Shown: in pieces, positions 18,329-26,771 of the stretch
Layout of the letters: each line of letters starts with the position of its first letter
Numbering within the stretch: position 1 is the first letter of the stretch
Assembly: GCF_030812295.1 (NCBI RefSeq)
Contig: NZ_JAUSSK010000002.1
Coordinates: forward strand, 558,001 to 622,000
Source: Luteibacter jiangsuensis
Lineage (GTDB): Bacteria > Pseudomonadota > Gammaproteobacteria > Xanthomonadales > Rhodanobacteraceae
Direction of reading: 5' to 3'
Length of the DNA stretch: 64,000 nucleotides
Made by a program: the position numbers and the translations under genes
The notes under the pieces: generated by a model
What the model saw: only the letters and a program-made list of their open reading frames with translations
Database searches by the model: none
What the model was told of the DNA's origin: nothing

Positions 18329-18904
18329 ATGAAAAAGCTCATCAGGCAGTGCGTCGTGCTCTTCCTCGCCATGACGGTGCTTACCGGCATCCTGTATCCG
18401 CTGGCGGCCACCGGCCTCGCCCAGGCGATGTTCCATGGCAAGGCCAACGGGAGCCTGGTCGAGAAAGACGGCAAGACGATCGGTTCGACACTGATCGGCC
18501 AGGCGTTCTCCGAGCCCAGGTATTTCTGGGGCCGTCCCTCGGCCACGGCCCCCAATCCGAATAACGGCGCCTCGTCATCCGGCTCGAACCAGGGACCGAC
18601 CAACCCCGCCCTCACCGATGCGGTGAAACAGCGGATCGACGCGCTGAAGCAGGTCGATCCATCGAACGAGGCCTCCGTTCCCGTCGATCTGGTCACCGCA
18701 TCTGGCAGCGGCCTCGATCCCGAGATCAGCCCCGCCGCCGCCGAGTATCAAGTCGCCCGCGTGGCCCGCACGCGGAACGTGGACCCTGCGAAGGTTCGTG
18801 AACTGGTAGCCGCCAACACCCAGGGTCGCCAATTCGGCGTGCTCGGCGAACCGCGCGTCAACGTGCTTGCGTTGAACCTGGACCTGGATCGCTTGGCGCC
18901 CTGA
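18329..18904 (+). CDS. kdpC: K+-transporting ATPase subunit C
   Basis: 191 aa with a single N-terminal TM helix ([28 protein letters not shown]) and a periplasmic domain containing [33 protein letters not shown], the family's [25 protein letters not shown] and [14 protein letters not shown]. It is a KdpABC assembly and ATP-affinity subunit. The middle of the protein (residues ~90-125) has a slightly long Ser/Gly/Asn linker. Last gene of the operon; REP elements begin 35 nt downstream and may end or stabilise the transcript. Confidence 0.97.
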   Translation: MKKLIRQCVVLFLAMTVLTGILYPLAATGLAQAMFHGKANGSLVEKDGKTIGSTLIGQAFSEPRYFWGRPSATAPNPNNGASSSGSNQGPTNPALTDAVKQRIDALKQVDPSNEASVPVDLVTASGSGLDPEISPAAAEYQVARVARTRNVDPAKVRELVAANTQGRQFGVLGEPRVNVLALNLDLDRLAP

Positions 18905-18938
18905 TATCGGCCGGCGCCACTTTGGTGGGGTGGACTTG

Positions 18939-19020
18939 GTGGGAGCCGACCCTGTCGGCGATGGGTGCTTGCCACAACCTGGCCCGCTGCCGCGGGATCG
19001 CCGACAAGGTCGGCTCCCAC
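18939..19020. repeat. REP-type palindromic element, copy 2
   Basis: Arms at 18939-18962 and 18997-19020, with a middle nearly identical to copy 1. The left arm reads GACCCTGTCGG while the right arm reads GACAAGGTCGG, giving one mismatch in the pairing. It follows kdpC directly. Confidence 0.85.
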
Positions 19021-19046
19021 CAGTCACCGCAGTCGGCTTTTCTATT

Positions 19047-19070
19047 GTGGGAGCCGACTCTGTCGGCGAT
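19047..19070 (+). repeat. REP half-element, copy 3 (single arm)
   Basis: GTGGGAGCCGACTCTGTCGG plus CGAT, followed by ggatgcttgcc as in the full copies, but without a right arm. It lies 26 nt beyond copy 2, so kdpC is followed by a two-unit cluster. Confidence 0.75.
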
Positions 19071-19100
19071 GGATGCTTGCCTTAGCCTGGCCGTACCACA

Positions 19101-19871
19101 TCACCAGCTGACGCGCGCGAATTCCGACTGTTGCCACCATGCCTGGAACCCGACCCCGCCAACGTGCGCGTCGCCCTGTGGCACCAGGGTCAGCTCATCG
19201 AGGGTGGCGCCGAAGTACGGTGCCTGCACGTTGGCGACCACATCGCATGGCGCCTCGATGTCGACGACAAAGCGCTGGATGAGTTGCGACATGCGTTCGC
19301 GCTCCGGCCCGGCGATCTCGATCGAACCGTTGAGCGGTGGATCAACCGCGAGGCGGGCCATCAACGCCGCGACTTCGTCCGATGCGACAGGCTGAATATA
19401 GGCCGGCGGCAGGTAGACGGTCTGGTCGTGCATGGCCGACGTGACGATAGCGACCAGGAATTCATAGAACTGGGTCGCGTGCACGATCGTGAAGGGAATG
19501 CCGGATTCCCTGATCAAGCGATCCTGCAGCGCCTTGCCGCGCAGATAGTCGCTGCCGAGGGCGGCCAGCCGGTGGGTGCCGACGATCGACAGCGAAAGGT
19601 GGTGCTTCACTCCCGCCCGGGCTTCGGCTTCGAGCAGATTGACGGCAGCCGCCTTGAAGAACTCGAACGCGGCCAGGTCGTCGAACGTGGGCGAGTTGCT
19701 GACGTCGATAACGACCTCGGCACCGACGAGGCATCGATCGAGACCGACCCCGGTGATCACGTCCACGCCCGTCGCACGCGAGGCAGCCGTCACATCGTGA
19801 CCCTGCCCACGCAGCCGATCCACGATGTTCCGGCCGACGAGACCTCGCCCACCGATGACGACGATATTCAT
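19101..19871 (-). CDS. NAD(P)-binding NmrA-type protein (atypical SDR)
   Basis: 256 aa Rossmann-fold protein. The N-terminus MNIVVIGGRGLVGRNIVDRL has a GGxGxxG dinucleotide loop; GVDVITGVGLDRCLVGAEVVIDVSNSP and GVKHHLSLSIVGTHRL match NmrA/SDR_a5 proteins that act as redox sensors or quinone/flavin reductase-like enzymes. The canonical YxxxK is not clear (YLRGKALQDRLIRESG has Y-x3-K, in roughly the right place). The start overlaps the stop of the upstream gene by ATGA, so the two are translationally coupled. Confidence 0.85.
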   Translation of the reverse strand: MNIVVIGGRGLVGRNIVDRLRGQGHDVTAASRATGVDVITGVGLDRCLVGAEVVIDVSNSPTFDDLAAFEFFKAAAVNLLEAEARAGVKHHLSLSIVGTHRLAALGSDYLRGKALQDRLIRESGIPFTIVHATQFYEFLVAIVTSAMHDQTVYLPPAYIQPVASDEVAALMARLAVDPPLNGSIEIAGPERERMSQLIQRFVVDIEAPCDVVANVQAPYFGATLDELTLVPQGDAHVGGVGFQAWWQQSEFARVSW

Positions 19872-20749
19872 GCAGGCCTCTCATGGACGCCGCCAAGCCA
19901 GAAAGCGACGTTCCGGACGTATTGCCGGGTGGAGCGCAACGCTTCCGGGAAGCGGATCATTCCGTCACCGGGCGCTTCCGATACGAACGAAGGACAACCG
20001 GCGGCGGTGTCCCAGTTGTAGTCCGCGAAATGATGGAACGTCGACTGCGCGATGGCCCGGCCACCCTGGTCGGACTGTTCGAACGCGACCGCCAGGTTGA
20101 ATTCCCTTCCCGTGGCCTGGCTGCGACCTTGCAGGATCACCCGGCTGGTCTCGTCCCCTGGAGGGGCGCCGACCGCGCCCTCGTGAGGATGGGCGGGCAG
20201 GTAGCGGATGACGCCCGCATCCGAATGCGGATCGCGCAGGACAGGATGCACGTCGCCCACGGACTGCACATGCTGGAAATCGCCGTTCGCCCCGGAGTGA
20301 TAGTTGGGCCACGAGATATACGTGGTGTCGCGGTCGTCGACGCAGCAGCGGCTTGGATCCGGATCGGGGTTGCGTGTGTGGAAGTGGTGCGCCGCGCCGA
20401 CACCGCCGAGTGTGCATATCGAACTGCCGAGGTCCATGTGGTCCCGGGTCACCAGCATGCCACCACCGCGCTGCCGGAATTGGCTTATCCCGTCGCAATC
20501 CTCCTCGGTAAGACCATCACCGGTATCGACGGCGAAGAGCCATAACTGATGGAAGTCCGACTCGTGGAGTCGCGCGAGGACGGCGTCGGCCTTTCCGAGC
20601 GGATCGCGGTTGCGGGCGGTGACGCGGAAGGCCGGTTGCCCATCGTCGTCACGAAGGCCCTCCAGGAACGCCTTCAGGTGACTGAAGCGCGAGATGTTCC
20701 AGTCGTCGGGATCCCCTTCGATGGTGGTCTGCAACAGTAGGTTCTGCAT
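19868..20749 (-). CDS. ThuA-like (class I glutamine amidotransferase-fold) hypothetical protein
   Basis: 293 aa. I chose the ATG at 20749 (MQNLLLQTT), preceded by GGAAGAG; upstream in-frame sequence is not protein-like. The middle resembles the ThuA/GATase fold: FHQLWLFAVDTGDGLTEEDCDGISQFRQRGGGMLVTRDHMDLG, later HPVLRDPHSDAGVIRYLPAHPHEG and a C-terminal TFHHFADYNWD. No amidotransferase Cys-His-Glu triad is evident. Operon partner of the NmrA-like gene. It may handle a sugar or carbonyl compound, but this is only a fold-level guess. Confidence 0.6.
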   Translation of the reverse strand: MQNLLLQTTIEGDPDDWNISRFSHLKAFLEGLRDDDGQPAFRVTARNRDPLGKADAVLARLHESDFHQLWLFAVDTGDGLTEEDCDGISQFRQRGGGMLVTRDHMDLGSSICTLGGVGAAHHFHTRNPDPDPSRCCVDDRDTTYISWPNYHSGANGDFQHVQSVGDVHPVLRDPHSDAGVIRYLPAHPHEGAVGAPPGDETSRVILQGRSQATGREFNLAVAFEQSDQGGRAIAQSTFHHFADYNWDTAAGCPSFVSEAPGDGMIRFPEALRSTRQYVRNVAFWLGGVHERPA

Positions 20750-20802
20750 GGCGGTCTCTTCCTGTGGATCCGATCCTAGCGCTCTCGCCGGGATCGTATT
20801 GG

Positions 20803-20818
20803 TGTTTCGAGTGAAACA
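20803..20818. promoter_or_regulatory. TGTTTC-N4-GAAACA palindrome
   Basis: Perfect 6-bp arms separated by 4 nt, 54 nt upstream of the ThuA-like gene start and 199 nt before the divergent epoxide hydrolase. A directly repeated GTTTGTATCC lies at about 20854-20873. Good size and symmetry for a dimeric repressor site; the regulator is not identifiable. Confidence 0.45.
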
Positions 20819-21016
20819 TGGTGTGGCGTGGAACGAACAGCTTACCGGGGGACGTTTGTATCCGTTTGTATCCGTAAGCCATGAGATACATGCCGTTTCA
20901 AATCGGCCCTTCCTGGACACCATCGAAGTGGAAACCGCTTCATAGACTGTGGACACGTCGGGGCAAGCAAGCCCGGGCGTCACCATAAAAATCGTGAAGC
21001 CCACAGGAGAACGACG

Positions 21017-22357
21017 ATGTCAGCCGTACACGCACACATGTTCCGGAAACCTTCATTCACCCGGCGCGCGCTCGCTGTCGCCCTCGGCTTCGCCGTGCTC
21101 GCGCCGACACTCCACGCGCAGCCTGCCGCCGCTTTCGATCAAGCGGCGGATGCCACGGCCAAGACAACCAAGGTCGACGAAAGCATCCGCCCGTTCCACG
21201 TCCACGTTCCCCAGGAGCAACTCGACGACCTGCGCCGCCGCATCGCTGAAACGCGCTGGCCGGACAAGGAGCTCGTGAAGGACGATTCGCAGGGTATCCA
21301 GTTGGCCCGCGTCCAGGAACTGGTCCGCTATTGGGGCACGGGTTACGACTGGCGCAAGGCCGAGGCCCAGCTCAATGCCCTGCCGCAGTTCGTCACCACG
21401 ATCGATGGCGTGGACATCCAGTTCATTCACGTGCGTTCCCGCCATCCCAATGCGCTTCCTGTCATCCTGACCCATGGCTGGCCGGGCTCGCCCTTTGAAT
21501 TCATCAAGACCATCGGTCCGTTGACCGACCCCACGGCCTACGGTGGTCGCGCAGAGGACGCATTCGACGTGGTCATCCCGGCCATTCCCGGCTACGGCTT
21601 CTCCGGCAAGCCGACGGCCCTGGGCTGGGGCCCGGATCGCACCGCCCGTGCCTGGGACGTGCTGATGAAGCGGCTGGGCTACAAGCGCTACGTGTCGCAG
21701 GGCGGTGACCATGGCTCGGTGATTTCGGACGCGCTCGCCCGGCAGGCGCCGAAGGGTTTGCTCGCCATCCACCTCAACATGCCCGCGACCGTTCCGGGCA
21801 ATCTCGCCCAGGCGATCAACAGCGGCGACCCGGCCCCGGCGGGCCTTGCCCCCGACGAGCAAGAGGCCTATCAGTCGCTGAGCACCTTCTTCGGCCGCAA
21901 CGCCGCGTACGGCGCCATGATGGTCACGCGTCCGCAGACCATCGGCTATTCGCTCTCCGATTCGCCAGCCGGGTTGGCCGCGTGGATGTACGAAAAGTTC
22001 GCGCAGTGGAGCGATAGCGACGGCGTGCCCGAGCGTGTGCTGAGCAGGGACGAGATGCTCAACGACATCACCTTGTACTGGCTCACGAACACGGGTGCGT
22101 CGTCATCGCGCTTCTACTGGGAAAACAACAACAACAACTTCAGTTCCGTGACCCAGCGGACCACCGAGATCAAGGTTCCCGTCGCCATCACCGTCTTCCC
22201 GCACGAGATCTATCGCGCGCCGAAGAGCTGGAGCGAGAAGGCGTATCCGAGCCTGTATTACTACAACCAGGTAAGCAAGGGCGGGCACTTCGCGGCCTGG
22301 GAACAGCCGCAGATCTTCGCCGAAGAACTGCGTGCCGCGTTCAAGTCGGTTCGCTGA
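21017..22357 (+). CDS. epoxide hydrolase (alpha/beta hydrolase, EHN domain), exported
   Basis: 446 aa with a signal peptide (RRALAVALGFAVLAPTLHAQPAAA). Residues ~55-165 are the epoxide-hydrolase N-terminal domain (IRPFHVHVPQEQLDDLRRRIAETRWPD...WRKAEAQLNALPQFVTTIDGVDIQFIHV). The hydrolase fold carries the HGWPGSPFEF oxyanion loop and nucleophile Asp231 in SQGGDHGSVIS, with a late GGHFAAWEQP supplying the catalytic His. It opens epoxides to diols; an exported location fits detoxification. Downstream is a convergent TetR gene. Confidence 0.9.
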   Translation: MSAVHAHMFRKPSFTRRALAVALGFAVLAPTLHAQPAAAFDQAADATAKTTKVDESIRPFHVHVPQEQLDDLRRRIAETRWPDKELVKDDSQGIQLARVQELVRYWGTGYDWRKAEAQLNALPQFVTTIDGVDIQFIHVRSRHPNALPVILTHGWPGSPFEFIKTIGPLTDPTAYGGRAEDAFDVVIPAIPGYGFSGKPTALGWGPDRTARAWDVLMKRLGYKRYVSQGGDHGSVISDALARQAPKGLLAIHLNMPATVPGNLAQAINSGDPAPAGLAPDEQEAYQSLSTFFGRNAAYGAMMVTRPQTIGYSLSDSPAGLAAWMYEKFAQWSDSDGVPERVLSRDEMLNDITLYWLTNTGASSSRFYWENNNNNFSSVTQRTTEIKVPVAITVFPHEIYRAPKSWSEKAYPSLYYYNQVSKGGHFAAWEQPQIFAEELRAAFKSVR

Positions 22358-22502
22358 GGAACGGTCGATCGTTTGATCCGGGCGGGAGCCAATGGGCTTC
22401 CGCCTTTCACTGCCGACTAATTGGCACGTCGTCTCCCGATTGACGAATGGGGCATCTTGAGAACCCATCGGGCGACGATATGGCGGTAGGCAAAGTTCGT
22501 CT

Positions 22503-23081
22503 TCACTCTTTGCGATGACGCAAGAGCTTCTTCAAGCCGCTGCCGACGATGTCCGCGAACACCTTCGGGTCGCCATACGCGCGCGCGGTAAGCATCGCGC
22601 CGTACACCATCGACATGAACGATTCCGCTTCCAGGCGGGCCGAGCCGCGCAGTTCGAAAAGGCCCAGTTGCGCACCCTTGGTCAACACGGTTTCCAGCCA
22701 GTTCGACAGGTCGCGGAAATGTGCGCGCACGTTCTCGGCCAGGTCGGCGGGAAGGGTGGGCAGTTCGGAGGCGAGCATGCCGGCGACGCAGAACGGAGCG
22801 GACGCGTCGGCGATGCACCGCTCCCAATAGCCGGTGTAGAAGCGGAGCTGTTCTTCCGGATCGAAGGCACCGCCATCGAGCGTCCGCGTCTGCGCGACGA
22901 TCAACGCCCGGGATTCCTCCACCACCGCCCGGGCGAGATCGGCCTTGGTCGGGAAGTGGTGGTGGATGCTCGCCTTGCGTACCTGAACCTGCTCGGCGAC
23001 ATCGGCGTAGCTGAAACCGTTGTAGCCCCGCGTCTGTATGAGGTAGCGGGCTGAATCGATGAGTTTCTGCTGGGTGCTCAT
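22503..23081 (-). CDS. TetR/AcrR-family transcriptional regulator
   Basis: 192 aa repressor. The start at 23081 (MSTQQKLIDSARYLIQTRGYNGFSYADVAEQVQVRKASIHHHFPTKADLARAVV) gives a standard TetR HTH. The C-terminal ligand domain is the TetR_C_6-like type (LRFYTGYWERCIADASAPFCVAGMLASELPTLPADL). It is divergent from the DUF308 gene. A perfect palindrome CTACCA-TG-TGGTAG lies 11 nt upstream of its own start, consistent with autorepression. Confidence 0.92.
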   Translation of the reverse strand: MSTQQKLIDSARYLIQTRGYNGFSYADVAEQVQVRKASIHHHFPTKADLARAVVEESRALIVAQTRTLDGGAFDPEEQLRFYTGYWERCIADASAPFCVAGMLASELPTLPADLAENVRAHFRDLSNWLETVLTKGAQLGLFELRGSARLEAESFMSMVYGAMLTARAYGDPKVFADIVGSGLKKLLRHRKE

Positions 23082-23091
23082 GCCCGGAATT

Positions 23092-23105
23092 CTACCATGT
23101 GGTAG
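23092..23105. promoter_or_regulatory. TetR-type operator CTACCATGTGGTAG
   Basis: Perfect 14-bp palindrome 11 nt before the TetR start. Near-identical 14-mers stand beside the other TetR gene at 29773 and 29828, supporting a real operator class. Confidence 0.65.
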
Positions 23106-23180
23106 GTGTCGGTCTTGGCACAACCTGAATCGTGGGCCTGTAAATAAAGATTCATCTTGGCAAGGTTGACGCATTACCTA

Positions 23181-23192
23181 CCTACTAGTAGG
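23181..23192. promoter_or_regulatory. CCTACTAGTAGG palindrome
   Basis: Perfect 12-bp palindrome 29 nt upstream of the DUF308 gene, preceded by TACCTA. It may be a second, weaker TetR site (shared CTAC/GTAG half-sites) over the DUF308 promoter. Confidence 0.5.
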
Positions 23193-23220
23193 GTGTTATC
23201 ACCTTATTCGGACTCCCTCC

Positions 23221-23760
23221 ATGAATCCCCTCCGATCCTTCTACTACCTGCGCGCGGGCGTCGCCTTCGCATGGGTGGCCGCGGTACTCCTGTCCGCACC
23301 CGCGCCGGTACCGCTCGCGGCGGCGCTGCTCGTGGTCTACCCCGCCTGGGACGCGATGGCCAACGTCATCGATGCCCGGCGAAGCGGTGGACTGCAAGCC
23401 AATCCGGGCCAGAAATTCAACGCCCTCGTCAGCGTGATCACGGCCATGGCCATGGCTGTTGCTTTTGTCTTGCGAGGAAATGCGGGTGGCGTGCTGGTGT
23501 TTGGCGCATGGGCCCTGCTGGCCGGGCTCTTCCAGTTGGCCGTCGGCATTCGTCGCCGCAAGCTCGGCGGCCAGGTGTTCATGATGATCAGCGGTGCCCA
23601 GTCGGCACTCGCGGGTGTGGTCTTCATCGTCCAGTCGTTTGGCGTGGCGCCCGGCCTCGCACAACTCGCGCCCTATGCCGGATTCGGTGGTCTTTACTTC
23701 CTGCTGTCCGCCCTATGGCTGACCTTCAGGAAACCGCGCCCGTCACCTTTGACGCCCTAA
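23221..23760 (+). CDS. DUF308-type integral membrane protein
   Basis: 179 aa with about six hydrophobic helices (AGVAFAWVAAVLLSA, PLAAALLVVYPAWDAMANVI, FNALVSVITAMAMAVAFVL, GVLVFGAWALLAGLFQLAVGI, QVFMMISGAQSALAGVVFIVQSF, GFGGLYFLLSALWLTF). This is the HdeD/DUF308 layout. Inner-membrane, function unknown. Controlled in all likelihood by the divergent TetR gene. Its last 4 nt overlap the convergent hydrolase gene. Confidence 0.8.
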   Translation: MNPLRSFYYLRAGVAFAWVAAVLLSAPAPVPLAAALLVVYPAWDAMANVIDARRSGGLQANPGQKFNALVSVITAMAMAVAFVLRGNAGGVLVFGAWALLAGLFQLAVGIRRRKLGGQVFMMISGAQSALAGVVFIVQSFGVAPGLAQLAPYAGFGGLYFLLSALWLTFRKPRPSPLTP

Positions 23761-24746
23761 GGGCCGGCGGAAGGAACGACACCGATCGTGCTCATCCAAT
23801 GCTCCGCCAGCGACGGCCATCCGGTGATGGGGTCGGCCGTCTTTCGCAAACCGAAGGCATGGCCGCCGTTGGCGTACAGATGCATCTCGACGGGAATCTT
23901 CGCCTGCTGGAGTGCGAGGTAATAGGTAAGCGATTCGCGGATGTCGTCCGTCGGATCGTTCTCCGCCTGGATGATGAGCGTCGGCGGGGCATGCGGGTCG
24001 ATCTTTACGCCGGGATCGAGTGTCAATCCTGGTTTTTTCCAGAGATGCCCGGGATAGAGCGCGATGGCGAAATCGGGCCTCGCGCTTTGCCGGTCGGCCG
24101 CATCGACGGGGCGATAGCTGCGCTGCGGGTGGTTGCTGACGTCCGCGACCATGCGGCCGCCAGCGGAAAAGCCGACGACGCCGATCTTGTGTGGGTCGAT
24201 GCCGAGCGCAGTCGCTTGTTCGCGCAAGAGGCTGATCGCCCGTTGCGCATCCTGCAAGGCCATCGGTTCCGCTGGAACGCGCCTGCAGTTGCATTCGTCG
24301 TTCCAGTAGGGACCGGAGCCGGGAACCCGGTACTTCAGGACGACACAGGTGATGCCCTTGGGCGTGAGCCAGTCACAGACCTCGGTGCCTTCGAGGTCGA
24401 TCGCCAACACCCGGTAACCACCTCCGGGAAACACGACCACGGCGGCACCGGTGTTCTTGCCGCTGGAGCGATAGATCGTCATGGTGGGAACCGACACGTG
24501 TTGGACCACCGTGACCGGGCGGCCTGCGATTTGCCCTCGTCCTGTCCCGAACACTTCGTGGCCGGGCGAGGCGGGCGCGGCGATGGAAAGTCCCTTCGGC
24601 CAGAGCGGTGTCTGCACCGCCGGTGCCACGGGTTGCCATGGCCGGTCCTGCCGGTTGAGCAGCGGTTCGCTTCCCGTCGTCGCCACCGCGGCGGCGATGG
24701 GTGCCGATAGCGCGATGACAAAGCCGATCCATGCCGTCGTCTTCAT
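23757..24746 (-). CDS. exported alpha/beta hydrolase (BD-FAE/prolyl-oligopeptidase-like esterase)
   Basis: 329 aa from the ATG at 24746, which gives a signal peptide (MKTTAWIGFVIALSAPIAAAVA). Core motifs: VVVFPGGGYRVLAIDLEGTEVCDWLTPKGI (HGGGF-like oxyanion loop), nucleophile Ser in VVGFSAGGRMVADVSNH (G-x-S-x-G), Asp in IIQAENDPTDDIRES, and His in YANGGHAFGLRK. The layout fits carbohydrate esterases of the BD-FAE type (acetyl-xylan or feruloyl esterase-like). Substrate not deducible. Confidence 0.88.
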   Translation of the reverse strand: MKTTAWIGFVIALSAPIAAAVATTGSEPLLNRQDRPWQPVAPAVQTPLWPKGLSIAAPASPGHEVFGTGRGQIAGRPVTVVQHVSVPTMTIYRSSGKNTGAAVVVFPGGGYRVLAIDLEGTEVCDWLTPKGITCVVLKYRVPGSGPYWNDECNCRRVPAEPMALQDAQRAISLLREQATALGIDPHKIGVVGFSAGGRMVADVSNHPQRSYRPVDAADRQSARPDFAIALYPGHLWKKPGLTLDPGVKIDPHAPPTLIIQAENDPTDDIRESLTYYLALQQAKIPVEMHLYANGGHAFGLRKTADPITGWPSLAEHWMSTIGVVPSAGP

Positions 24747-24864
24747 GAGTTGATCACCCCGGTGCGAGAAGCGAGCCAGAGCCGCTACCTTCACCGGGCC
24801 GTCTGTCTTTATCGTGGCGGAGCGAAAGCCGAAACGTGGCAACCGAAGATCCGGTTGATGCTCG

Positions 24865-25833
24865 TCAGCGACGCGAAGCACCGGGATCGCGAGTGATCCG
24901 GATAGCCGCATCGACCGCCGAAAACCGCGCCGGCAAGTCCTGCTCCCGAAAGCACTCCACGATGTGATCGATGAACAGCCTCGTCTTCTGCGGCAGCAGA
25001 CGTTGCGCCGGGTAGTAAAGCGACAGTTGGCCACCTTCGACCCACCAGTCCGGCAACACGCGCACGATTCGCCCTCGCTCCATCCAGGGCAGGGCGGATT
25101 GCACGGCAAGCAACGCGATGCCCATGCCGAGTGCGGCGGCGTGACCGGCGGCGTCGGGGTCGTCGAACAGGATGCGGCGATCCAGTGCCACGGCCGCTTC
25201 CGCGCCGTGCCGGTCGGAAAGTACCCAATCCCTCACGCGGCCGGTTTGCGGCGAGCGAATGAGGATGCCTTCGCGACCGGCGAGATCCGCGGGCGTGGCG
25301 ATCGCGGGTCCGTTCGCGAGGAATTCCGGTGACGCCACCAGGATGCGGTGAGCCGGTGCGAGCGCACGGGCGACGACGCCTGGCCGCATGTCGAAGCCTC
25401 CACCGATGGCGACATCGAAGCCTTCGGCGATGAGATCGACCGGGCGGTTGTCGAAACGCCAGTCAGGCCTTACGGCGGGAAACGCTTCCAGGAACGAGGC
25501 AAGCATCGGCACGATGTATTCCCGGCCGAACGCGTAGGGAAGCGCGACCCTCAGCGACCCGGCGGGGCCGGTCGTGCGTGCCCGCGCATTGGCCATGGCG
25601 CCGTGGAGTTGGTCCAGGCTGCCCTGGACTTCCAGCCGGAATGCCTCGCCCGCTTCGGTGAGTGAGAGCCGCCGCGTGGTTCGCTGGAAAAGACGAACCC
25701 CCAATTCGGCCTCCAGGCGTGCCACATTCTTGCCCACGGCGGCGGGCGTGAGCCCGAGTACCCGCGCGGCAGCGGCAAAATTGCCCAGTTCCGCGCTGCG
25801 TACGAAGCAAGCGATGCCGTTGAGGGTATCCAT
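24865..25833 (-). CDS. LysR-family transcriptional regulator
   Basis: 322 aa. HTH at residues 1-60 (MDTLNGIACFVRSAELGNFAAAARVLGLTPAAVGKNVARLEAELGVRLFQRTTRRLSLTEAGEAF), then the effector domain (GSLRVALPYAFGREYIVPMLASFLEAFPAVRPDWRFDNRPVDLIAEGFDVAIGGGF), as in regulators of short-chain dehydrogenases. It is divergent from the SDR gene, with a long palindrome between the two starts, so it probably controls that gene. Confidence 0.93.
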   Translation of the reverse strand: MDTLNGIACFVRSAELGNFAAAARVLGLTPAAVGKNVARLEAELGVRLFQRTTRRLSLTEAGEAFRLEVQGSLDQLHGAMANARARTTGPAGSLRVALPYAFGREYIVPMLASFLEAFPAVRPDWRFDNRPVDLIAEGFDVAIGGGFDMRPGVVARALAPAHRILVASPEFLANGPAIATPADLAGREGILIRSPQTGRVRDWVLSDRHGAEAAVALDRRILFDDPDAAGHAAALGMGIALLAVQSALPWMERGRIVRVLPDWWVEGGQLSLYYPAQRLLPQKTRLFIDHIVECFREQDLPARFSAVDAAIRITRDPGASRR

Positions 25834-25868
25834 GTGGCGACTCTAAACCAGATGGATCGAATGAAACT

Positions 25869-25888
25869 ACCACTAGGTCGCTAGTGGT
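25869..25888. promoter_or_regulatory. inverted repeat ACCACTAG-N4-CTAGTGGT
   Basis: Perfect 8-bp arms around GTCG, located 35 nt from the LysR start and 59 nt from the SDR start. The position and symmetry fit an operator for the divergent pair. Confidence 0.65.
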
Positions 25889-25947
25889 TGAGGCTCCAAG
25901 GGCCTAGATTTGCTCGGGAATCGAACACAACTTACCGGAGTCCCACC

Positions 25948-26697
25948 ATGAACGACCTCAATTCCATCCAAGGCAAGAGCGCCCTCGTGCTCGGCGGTTC
26001 ACGTGGCATCGGTGCTGCGGTAGCGCGTCGGCTTGCCGCCGGCGGCGCATCCGTCGCGATCACCTATGTGCAAGGCGCTTCCGCCGCCCATGCCGTCGTC
26101 GACGACATCACCAAGGCCGGCGGCCGCGCCATCGCCATCCAGGCGGACAGCGCGAACGATACGGCTATCGAGGCGGCGGTGAGCAAGACGAAGGAATCCT
26201 TCGGTGGCTTCGACATCCTGGTAAACAACGCGGGCGTGCTCGCCATCGCGCCGATCGAGGAGTTCACGACGGAAGACATCGACCGCACGATCGCGGTCAA
26301 CATCCGCGCCGCCGTGATCGCCAGTCGCGCCGCGGCTCGTGTCATGGGCAAGGGCGGCCGCATCATCCACATCGGCAGCACCAATGCGGAGCGCATGCCG
26401 TTCGCTGGTGGGGCGGTCTATGCGATGAGCAAGTCGGCGCTGCAAGGCCTGACACAGGGCCTTGCGCGCGATCTCGGACCGAAGGGGATCACCGTGAACG
26501 TGGTGCAGCCGGGACCCATCGATACCGACATGAATCCGGCGGATGGTCCGATGGCCGCAGGCCTCATCCCCATGCTTGCGGTTGGCCGCTATGGCCATCC
26601 TGACGAAGTCGCCAGTCTTGTCGCTTACCTGGCGGGGCCCGAGGCGGCCAACATCACGGGCGCGGGCCTTTTGATCGATGGTGGATTCGCCGCGTAA
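25948..26697 (+). CDS. SDR-family oxidoreductase (3-oxoacyl-ACP reductase-like)
   Basis: 249 aa classical short-chain dehydrogenase, start ATG 25948 after CCGGAG. Motifs: GGSRGIGAAVARRLAAGGA (cofactor loop), NNAGVLAIAPIEEF, catalytic Ser in IIHIGSTNAERM, YAMSKSALQGL (YxxxK) and PGPIDTDMNPADG, ending ITGAGLLIDGGFAA. Cytosolic, NADP(H)-dependent reduction of a carbonyl. Similar SDRs paired with a divergent LysR are common; the substrate cannot be told. Confidence 0.93.
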   Translation: MNDLNSIQGKSALVLGGSRGIGAAVARRLAAGGASVAITYVQGASAAHAVVDDITKAGGRAIAIQADSANDTAIEAAVSKTKESFGGFDILVNNAGVLAIAPIEEFTTEDIDRTIAVNIRAAVIASRAAARVMGKGGRIIHIGSTNAERMPFAGGAVYAMSKSALQGLTQGLARDLGPKGITVNVVQPGPIDTDMNPADGPMAAGLIPMLAVGRYGHPDEVASLVAYLAGPEAANITGAGLLIDGGFAA

Positions 26698-26734
26698 GCG
26701 TGATCCACTGATAACTTCTCGACTGTAAGGAACG

Positions 26735-26765
26735 GGATGGGCCGTGCCCTGCGCACGGCCCATCC
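26735..26765. terminator. bidirectional hairpin terminator between convergent genes
   Basis: Perfect 12-bp stem GGATGGGCCGTG / CACGGCCCATCC with a 7-nt loop, between the SDR stop and the stop of the minus-strand 96-aa gene. It is followed by TTATGTTT on the plus side; the T-run is imperfect, so efficiency is uncertain. Confidence 0.7.
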
Positions 26766-26771
26766 TTATGT

